From positions 1 through 6,915 of the forward strand of contig CACZRQ010000297.1 of the NCBI GenBank assembly GCA_902783615.1: a DNA stretch of 6,915 bases, read 5' to 3'. The notes below the pieces were generated by a model, which made no database searches, had not been told where the DNA came from, and worked only from the letters and a program-made list of their open reading frames with translations. The position numbers and the translations under genes are program-made. Origin of the DNA: an uncultured Bacteroidales bacterium (GTDB lineage Bacteria; Bacteroidota; Bacteroidia; Bacteroidales; Bacteroidaceae). The number at the start of each line of letters is the position of its first letter. Position 1 is the first letter of the stretch. Positions 1 to 4,664 of the stretch are shown here, one piece after another.

Positions 1-213
1 ACGCTGGGTTTGGCGGATTGAAGATTCCAAGGATAGCTTGGCATTGATGACGGCAGTCGTTGCCTTGTCTATGTCGGTACTCAACTGTTTGAGTTGAGGA
101 ACCCTGTCAACAATGTCCTGTTCGACATCCTTCTCCTGTATTTCCTCCTGTACTTCGTTGAACATTACATCGAAGTCTGGCTTATTCTCATTGTTCTTAC
201 TTTTTCTAATCAT
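1..213 (-). CDS. Hypothetical charged coiled-coil-like protein, C-terminus beyond left edge
   Basis: The frame opens with ATG at 213-211 and stays open for 71 codons to the window edge, so only the N-terminal part is visible. The protein begins MIRKSKNNENKPDFDVMF and is rich in Glu, Asp, Lys and Gln. Residues 15-65 show regularly spaced hydrophobic positions, as in an amphipathic or coiled-coil helix. There is no signal peptide, membrane segment or catalytic motif. I do not recognise the family; a cytoplasmic structural or DNA-handling accessory protein would fit but is a guess. The insertion sequence starts 11 bp upstream of the ATG, so the native promoter has probably been separated from the gene. 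No Shine-Dalgarno sequence precedes the ATG, which is normal in Bacteroidota. An alternative is that the insertion cut off a longer 5' end and this ATG is only the first one left. Confidence 0.6.
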   Translation of the reverse strand, partial: MIRKSKNNENKPDFDVMFNEVQEEIQEKDVEQDIVDRVPQLKQLSTDIDKATTAVINAKLSLESSIRQTQR

Positions 214-224
214 ATATATGTGTG

Positions 225-242
225 CACTACTGTCCGGAGAAA
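225..242 (+). repeat. Left terminal inverted repeat of the IS
   Basis: CACTACTGTCCGGAGAAA is repeated exactly, in inverse orientation, at 1518-1535. The match breaks down further inward (ATCCGG on the left against TTTGGC on the right). It is presumably the transposase recognition end. Confidence 0.88.
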
Positions 243-249
243 ATCCGGA
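233..249. promoter_or_regulatory. Hairpin at the IS left end
   Basis: The palindromic hexamer TCCGGA occurs at 233-238 and again at 244-249, separated by GAAAA. This can fold into a 6-bp stem with a 5-base loop in a transcript entering the element from outside, but it lies upstream of the element's own promoter box. Other IS4-family elements such as IS10 and IS50 use end-proximal hairpins to block translation of the transposase from read-through mRNA; a similar role here is inferred. Alternatively the two hexamers, 11 bp apart, could be paired transposase-binding sites. Confidence 0.4.
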
Positions 250-316
250 ATTAGTTGATTAAATTATTTGTTTCCAATGATTTACGTCGGAATATCTTTT
301 ACTCGATTTGAATTTG

Positions 317-324
317 TATCTTTG
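317..324 (+). promoter_or_regulatory. Probable -7 box of the transposase promoter (TAnnTTTG)
   Basis: TATCTTTG at 317-324 matches the TAnnTTTG -7 consensus of Bacteroidota exactly. No good -33 TTTG lies at the usual distance; the nearest candidate is the T-rich run at 297-300. Transcription would begin near 330-332, leaving about 24 bases before the preferred transposase start at 355 and only a few before the ATG at 337. Confidence 0.55.
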
Positions 325-354
325 CATTTGATAATAATGCAAGCTGCAAATCAG

Positions 355-1533
355 ATGAATCAAGGTAAAAGTATATTCGCACAAGTCATGTCTCTGTTTC
401 CAGAGTACATATTTCGCCAGTGTGTCGCAAGGTACAAAGGCGACCGTCACAAGATCAAGTACACCTGTCGTGACCAGTTCATGGTGATGAGTTTCGCCCA
501 GTTCACATCCCAGCAGAGCCTGCGCACTAACGAGGCAGCACTTACAGCCTTTGAAAGCAAGTTGTATCATTCTGGACTGACCCTTATCCCCCGTTCCTCT
601 CTGTCTGACTTGAACGAGCAGAAGGACTGGCGTATCTATCATGACCTCGCCATGTATCTGGTGAAGAAGGCGAGAAAACTTTATGACAAAGACTACTATC
701 GCCTCGACATTGACGATATGGTCTATGCCTTTGACAGCAGCACCATAGAGCTCTGCCTCAAGCTGTGTCCGTGGGCAGAGTTCCACCATGGGAAGGGTGC
801 CGTCAAGATGCACACCCTGCTCAGCCTCAGGGGAAGCATACCGACATTCGTCCATGTTACAGAAGGCAGGGTACATGACAGCCAGGTAATGGACGAGCTG
901 CCCATCGAGGCATTCGCATATTACCTTATGGATAAGGGATATATAGACTTCAAGAGACTGTATAGACTGTTCCACCAACAACACGCATTCTTCATCACGA
1001 GGGCAAAGGACAACATGAAGTATGAGGTGGTAGAGGACAGGCAGGTGGACAAGAGTACGGGCATCATCAGTGACCAGGATATCATCCTCACAGGCATCAA
1101 GACATCCACGTATTATCCAGAAAGGATACGCATGGTGGTCTACGAGGACTACGCGACAAATAATGTCTACACTTTCATCACTAACGCCTCCAGGCTCCCT
1201 GCGCTTACCATTGCAGAGCTTTACCGCGAACGATGGAACGTGGAGACGTTCTTCAAGTTCATAAAGGGACGCCTGCACATCAAGTCGTTCTACGGAACAT
1301 CGCGAAATGAAGTCTATACGCAAATCTGGATTGCCGTATGCGACTACCTGCTGCTGGTGATTGCGAAGAAGATGTTCCATATCGATTGCGAGTTATATAT
1401 CTTGGCTCAGTCGATAGGACTTGTCCTATTTGAGAGAGAACCAATAAACCAGATTTTTGAACGTAACAAATCTAATAACAAAAACGAGAATGATGGTCAG
1501 CTTTCACTATGGCCAAATTTCTCCGGACAGTAG
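355..1533 (+). CDS. IS4-family DDE transposase
   Basis: This enzyme cuts and joins the ends of the surrounding insertion sequence. Counting from the Met at 355 it has 392 residues. Residues 1-75 (MNQGKSIFAQ..., CRDQFMVMSFAQ) match the N-terminal domain seen in Bacteroidota IS4 transposases (DUF4372 type). The RNase H-like catalytic core follows: first Asp in AFDSST (D127), second in LMDKGY (D193), and the Y-x2-R-x3-E-x6-K signature with Y290, R293, E297 and K304. All three catalytic acids are present and there is no frameshift, so it looks active. The frame is open back to ATG 268, and ATG 337 is also possible. I prefer 355 because family members start with MNQGK and because 268 lies upstream of the likely promoter box. 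The stop lies in the right inverted repeat. Confidence 0.93.
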   Translation: MNQGKSIFAQVMSLFPEYIFRQCVARYKGDRHKIKYTCRDQFMVMSFAQFTSQQSLRTNEAALTAFESKLYHSGLTLIPRSSLSDLNEQKDWRIYHDLAMYLVKKARKLYDKDYYRLDIDDMVYAFDSSTIELCLKLCPWAEFHHGKGAVKMHTLLSLRGSIPTFVHVTEGRVHDSQVMDELPIEAFAYYLMDKGYIDFKRLYRLFHQQHAFFITRAKDNMKYEVVEDRQVDKSTGIISDQDIILTGIKTSTYYPERIRMVVYEDYATNNVYTFITNASRLPALTIAELYRERWNVETFFKFIKGRLHIKSFYGTSRNEVYTQIWIAVCDYLLLVIAKKMFHIDCELYILAQSIGLVLFEREPINQIFERNKSNNKNENDGQLSLWPNFSGQ

Positions 1534-1535
1534 TG
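1518..1535 (-). repeat. Right terminal inverted repeat of the IS
   Basis: TTTCTCCGGACAGTAGTG is the exact reverse complement of 225-242. The TAG at 1531-1533 inside it is the transposase stop codon, so the repeat also encodes the last residues of the protein. Confidence 0.88.
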
Positions 1536-1622
1536 AATAGAATTGATTAATTCATGATGTTCCCTGCCGTGTTTCCATGGATGTAGACATGTTAAAAAAA
1601 GAAGTGAAAGAAGTATTGATAA

Positions 1623-1779
1623 ATGAAGTTTGGTAATGGTGTATACAACACCAATAAAAAACAATATATTCATGTAGACATCCGTCCGTTCCAATTAGCT
1701 AAATGAGATACAGGAGATTGACAAGGAAATCATCCGTTATATTCCTTGGTTCATAGAAATGGCTGATAAAAATCAATAA
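1623..1779 (+). pseudogene. Possible decayed gene end between the IS and the operon
   Basis: No intact gene fits in 1536-1815. From ATG 1623 the plus strand reads 27 codons ending in HVDIRPFQLAK and then hits TGA at 1704-1706. The next frame, beginning just after TAG 1696-1698, continues as NEIQEIDKEIIRYIPWFIE and ends at TAA 1777-1779. Removing one A from the AAA at 1701-1703 would join the two into a 52-residue sequence with an amphipathic helical end. A further short peptide (MLKKEVKEVLINEVW) is readable from 1589 in another frame. This looks like the worn tail of a gene, perhaps one cut off by the insertion, but fragments this short can arise by chance. I do not recognise the family. Confidence 0.25.
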
Positions 1780-1791
1780 GCGGGTATGCCA

Positions 1792-1822
1792 TCAGTAAAC
1801 CCTGCTATGCGGGGTTTACTGA
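1792..1822. terminator. Hairpin terminator at the 3' end of the operon
   Basis: TCAGTAAACCC (1792-1802) pairs perfectly with GGGTTTACTGA (1812-1822) around a 9-base loop. The stem includes the TAA stop (1818-1816) of the metallopeptidase gene. Neither side has a U-run directly after the stem; on the minus-strand transcript a short U-run follows about 20 bases later. It may act as a bidirectional terminator or as a 3' mRNA-stabilising hairpin. Confidence 0.6.
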
Positions 1823-2805
1823 CGCTTTACTGTGAATTCCTCCAGATTATCTTTCCAGTTTTTTTCGAATTCAGGAACAGAGATGGAGAAGTTCTGCTTC
1901 ATGGATGTCGGAATACCGCTATTATATAAGGTTTTGATAAATGCTTTGATTCCAGAGACTTTATACTGGTCTTCCATGAAGCAATATATGGACCGCCCAC
2001 CATCATAGACTTGATATGTATATGGGAAGTATGCGTCTAAGAGATTGCATTCTTTCCTCATGTCTTCAATATGATTCTTTGAGAAAGAAGGCCTTTCTCC
2101 CTCATATGCAAAGTATTCAGCAATTCCTTCAAAACTCCACATGGGTAGATTGATAGATTGATTATAATCTAACGATGCGAAGAAACAATAGTGATTCAGC
2201 TCATGCCAGATCACGATCTTGGTATATTCATCGTTTACAAATGCATATTTGCCGTTTAATGCTATGGCATGTAAGTAAATACCAGAAGGAGACATTTCAA
2301 AAATTGTTACGCCAGCACTGCCTTGGTTGCCGTTTTTACGTATGAATTTTGATAATACTTCATTGTATCCTTCTTGGTCTTCTGTTAAGTAAATAGGCAC
2401 TTTGCGGCCATTCATATCATCGGGATAATAATATTTTCCCATCATGTCTTTCAGATGTGGAATGGCTTTGTGTGCTTCTTTTTGGCAGAATTTTGCTTTC
2501 TCAATTAGTGATTCCGGGAAATAGAAAATGAAATAATCATCTTCCAAGGTCTTAAGCCCTGAATCAGGATCATTACCGTAGTCACCCTTATTATCCCATG
2601 GAGTGGGAATGGGGAAGGGATTGAATGACGATAAAATGTCATTCAGATCATTCCCAAGCGTGTTTATCCAGTCGATAGTTTCCTGTGGTACATCTGCATA
2701 CCTTAAAGGTTTCTGGTCTTTGCCTTTATCGTAAATCATTACCAAAGCCAGGGCTGATATGGCAAAAACAAGCAGTACACCTAATATAGATCCAAGTTTT
2801 CTCAT
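1816..2805 (-). CDS. Membrane-anchored gluzincin metallopeptidase (peptidase MA-like)
   Basis: This 329-residue protein is a predicted zinc protease. Residues 5-24 are a hydrophobic N-terminal segment after MRK, either a signal anchor or a signal peptide; no lipobox Cys follows, so the catalytic part probably faces the periplasm. The zinc site is HELNH (H201, E202, H205), followed 21 residues later by E226 in LPMWSFEGIAEYFA, the usual third ligand and EGxAEY signature of peptidase MA-like gluzincins. A later segment (about 266-295, YDGGRSIYCFMEDQY) and the C-terminal W317 region also resemble that family. Residues 61-81 are rich in Pro, Gly and Asp and look like a linker. The start is 8 bp after the stop of the preceding gene, so the two are surely co-transcribed. 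No Shine-Dalgarno sequence is seen. The substrate is unknown. Confidence 0.85.
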   Translation of the reverse strand: MRKLGSILGVLLVFAISALALVMIYDKGKDQKPLRYADVPQETIDWINTLGNDLNDILSSFNPFPIPTPWDNKGDYGNDPDSGLKTLEDDYFIFYFPESLIEKAKFCQKEAHKAIPHLKDMMGKYYYPDDMNGRKVPIYLTEDQEGYNEVLSKFIRKNGNQGSAGVTIFEMSPSGIYLHAIALNGKYAFVNDEYTKIVIWHELNHYCFFASLDYNQSINLPMWSFEGIAEYFAYEGERPSFSKNHIEDMRKECNLLDAYFPYTYQVYDGGRSIYCFMEDQYKVSGIKAFIKTLYNSGIPTSMKQNFSISVPEFEKNWKDNLEEFTVKRQ

Positions 2806-2813
2806 TGTTCATA

Positions 2814-4664
2814 CTAATTTAAGAAAATAATATCTTCAACGGCTTCTTTGGTAGTACCTCCCAGGTCACCAATCCTAAATCCATCTCCTGTAGTTTCGCA
2901 GAAGTAATACATATATCCGTCTTTGGTCACAATAGACAGGTCTGCCCATGAAATTAATTCTGCACTCGGCTTGTTCTTGAAAGCTACAGCTATGGCAGCA
3001 TGAGTGGCTGTCGTGATGTAAGCAGTCTTATACCCTGCTTCTCTGAATAGAATGGCTCCTAAGACAGCTTTACAATCGCAGTCACCACGTCCATCGAACA
3101 TCGTTTCATCAGGGAAACGAGCGTATTCCCTTGGATAACCAATTTCCTCACATTTGTCATCATTCTCATATTCGATGTTTGGCTTTTGGACAAAGTCTAA
3201 AATGAACTGCATGCGTTCAAGCTCGGTCAAGTCAGCCTGATTTGCAGAACTCTTTATATACCTTAACAACTGATGAACCTTTCCATTATTCTTGCATGAA
3301 TTCAGCAGTTCTGTTACATTGGATTTGAAAGAGTTGTTAGGATTCAGCCTGAAAGGATTTGATGCACGCAGGGCAGATATCCTTTCCGGATTGAACGATA
3401 AGGTAAATTCACCCGATAGTTGATGGAATACAGAGTCCAGTTCCCATCGATAAGTCCTATCAATGGGTTCCACTAACGGCATCTCACCACCATCGGGTAT
3501 AAATGGTACATTATCAGGTGTATCACCACCATCATCGTCAGGTGGAGTGTGACCGTTATCTGGCTGTTCGTCATCGTCATCTGACCAATCTGGCTGGTTA
3601 TTGTCTTCATTCTCTTGATAATCCACTAATTGCCATGGTTCTCGGGTAATATACTTTCTGTTAACCCATGCACCAATTAGAATGGCTGCTTGTAATGGAA
3701 TAAAATCGCTGCCATATATAAATATAGATACCAATAAAGCAGCAGAAGCAGTTAGAATAATCCAGTTGTTCAAGCCTCCAACCCCTGTGTTTCTATCAAT
3801 AAGCATCAGAAAATCGTCGAAAGCCTTTCCATCCAGCAATGCTTCAATCTTTATCTGACGCAAAATGGCCCAAATGGTAAAGAACACTAATAGTGAAGCA
3901 GAGATGAAACCAATCTGTTCGCCTAATGCAGGAAAGGTCATTTTTCCCATTCCTGTCAAATAGAACAGGCCATAGATGAAAGTAAACAACACGGCAGCTG
4001 GAAGTGCTGTGTCTTTCCAAGTCATTTTTTCTGCCATTGAATCTTCACTGGCTGGTTTGGGTTGGCGGTCCTTATAAAGCAGCAGAAAGCCTCCTGCACG
4101 AGCTGTAACAGTATATACATTCGGTTTGGCTTTTCCGATGCGACCTGTTTCCACGACCTTCCCCAACAAGTGGTCGGTTGCTGCCTCACCATCGCCATCC
4201 TCACTGGCAAGAGGAGGACAGCTGAATACCAGTGAATGCTTCTTGAGCCAGAGCTCATACCATCTGCCAGAGCCATTGATACCAGGCTTTCCTTGCTCGT
4301 CGGTGATATAACCCAACCGAATTCCTGAGGAACCGTATATGTTGCCTGCCAAATCCACCCAACCTTCTTTCTGAACAGCGTAGGACAAGTCGGAAGAAGA
4401 TGGATCCTTGCGTAAGTTGATTATTGCCAGGCCATTCTCGACATTAGAATTGCCTTGATAACGGTTTGCTACAGGCTGATTGTTGTCGTGAAAAACATAA
4501 CTGTCGGCACTGATGTTGAAAACGGCATCGCCGAAAGTGTAAAAACTGCCATCCTCTGCTACATAGGAAGTGAGGGCTTTCTTTCTTAGCAGACCGATGA
4601 TTTCGTAAACTGCGAAAAGAATCAGCAGGACAACCAAAAAAAGTAAAATTCTTATAAATATCAT
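2814..4664 (-). CDS. Multi-pass membrane protein with C-terminal transglutaminase-like domain
   Basis: The protein has 616 residues. Residues 2-25 form a membrane helix followed by RKK. Residues 30-215 are a mainly beta region with Gly/aromatic repeats (GWVDLAGNIYG, LGYITDEQGK) loosely like WG repeats. Four more helices lie near 219-238, 250-268, 299-318 and 321-335. Next come an acidic, Pro-rich linker (about 349-385, with a DDDD run) and a transglutaminase-like papain-fold domain (about 460-605). Its catalytic set is complete: C529 in RGDCDCKA, H555 in ATHAAIAV, and E590 in the CETTGDG motif. Such domains may act as proteases, peptidases or cross-linkers; which applies is unknown. Positive charges after helix 1 (RKK), helix 3 (RQIK) and helix 5 (NRKYITR) place both soluble domains in the cytoplasm by the positive-inside rule. 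The start codon overlaps the upstream stop as ATGA and has a strong Shine-Dalgarno sequence, implying coupled translation. Confidence 0.82.
   Translation of the reverse strand: MIFIRILLFLVVLLILFAVYEIIGLLRKKALTSYVAEDGSFYTFGDAVFNISADSYVFHDNNQPVANRYQGNSNVENGLAIINLRKDPSSSDLSYAVQKEGWVDLAGNIYGSSGIRLGYITDEQGKPGINGSGRWYELWLKKHSLVFSCPPLASEDGDGEAATDHLLGKVVETGRIGKAKPNVYTVTARAGGFLLLYKDRQPKPASEDSMAEKMTWKDTALPAAVLFTFIYGLFYLTGMGKMTFPALGEQIGFISASLLVFFTIWAILRQIKIEALLDGKAFDDFLMLIDRNTGVGGLNNWIILTASAALLVSIFIYGSDFIPLQAAILIGAWVNRKYITREPWQLVDYQENEDNNQPDWSDDDDEQPDNGHTPPDDDGGDTPDNVPFIPDGGEMPLVEPIDRTYRWELDSVFHQLSGEFTLSFNPERISALRASNPFRLNPNNSFKSNVTELLNSCKNNGKVHQLLRYIKSSANQADLTELERMQFILDFVQKPNIEYENDDKCEEIGYPREYARFPDETMFDGRGDCDCKAVLGAILFREAGYKTAYITTATHAAIAVAFKNKPSAELISWADLSIVTKDGYMYYFCETTGDGFRIGDLGGTTKEAVEDIIFLN

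Larger units (their letters stand above)
225..1535 (+). mobile_element. Complete IS4-family insertion sequence (about 1.31 kb)
   Basis: The element is bounded by perfect 18-bp inverted repeats, CACTACTGTCCGGAGAAA at 225-242 and its reverse complement at 1518-1535. It contains one transposase gene covering nearly all of its length, and the gene's stop codon lies inside the right repeat. Size, layout and DDE motifs fit the IS4 family as found in Bacteroides and Prevotella. The 12 bases outside the left end (tatatatgtgtg) and outside the right end (aatagaattgat) do not match, so no target-site duplication is seen. The exact tips are uncertain by a few bases, because the outermost CACTAC could be shared by chance or belong to the element. 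I cannot assign an ISfinder name from the sequence alone. Confidence 0.9.

Noticed and set aside
268..354. N-terminal extension of the transposase from ATG 268
   Set aside because: It would start upstream of the probable promoter box at 317-324, and family members begin near MNQGK.
259..1380. A 373-codon open frame on the minus strand opposite the transposase
   Set aside because: It is fully antisense to a clear IS4 transposase with intact catalytic motifs, and its Cys/His/Leu-rich composition is that of a shadow frame with no recognisable domain.
1581..1681. Two ATGTAGACAT copies as a CRISPR-like or attachment-site repeat
   Set aside because: There are only two 10-base copies 91 bp apart in AT-rich DNA, with no array or integrase nearby; this could be chance.
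1536..1815. A tRNA or other structured RNA gene in the intergenic stretch
   Set aside because: No cloverleaf or T-loop consensus was found; the only strong structure is the hairpin at the operon end.
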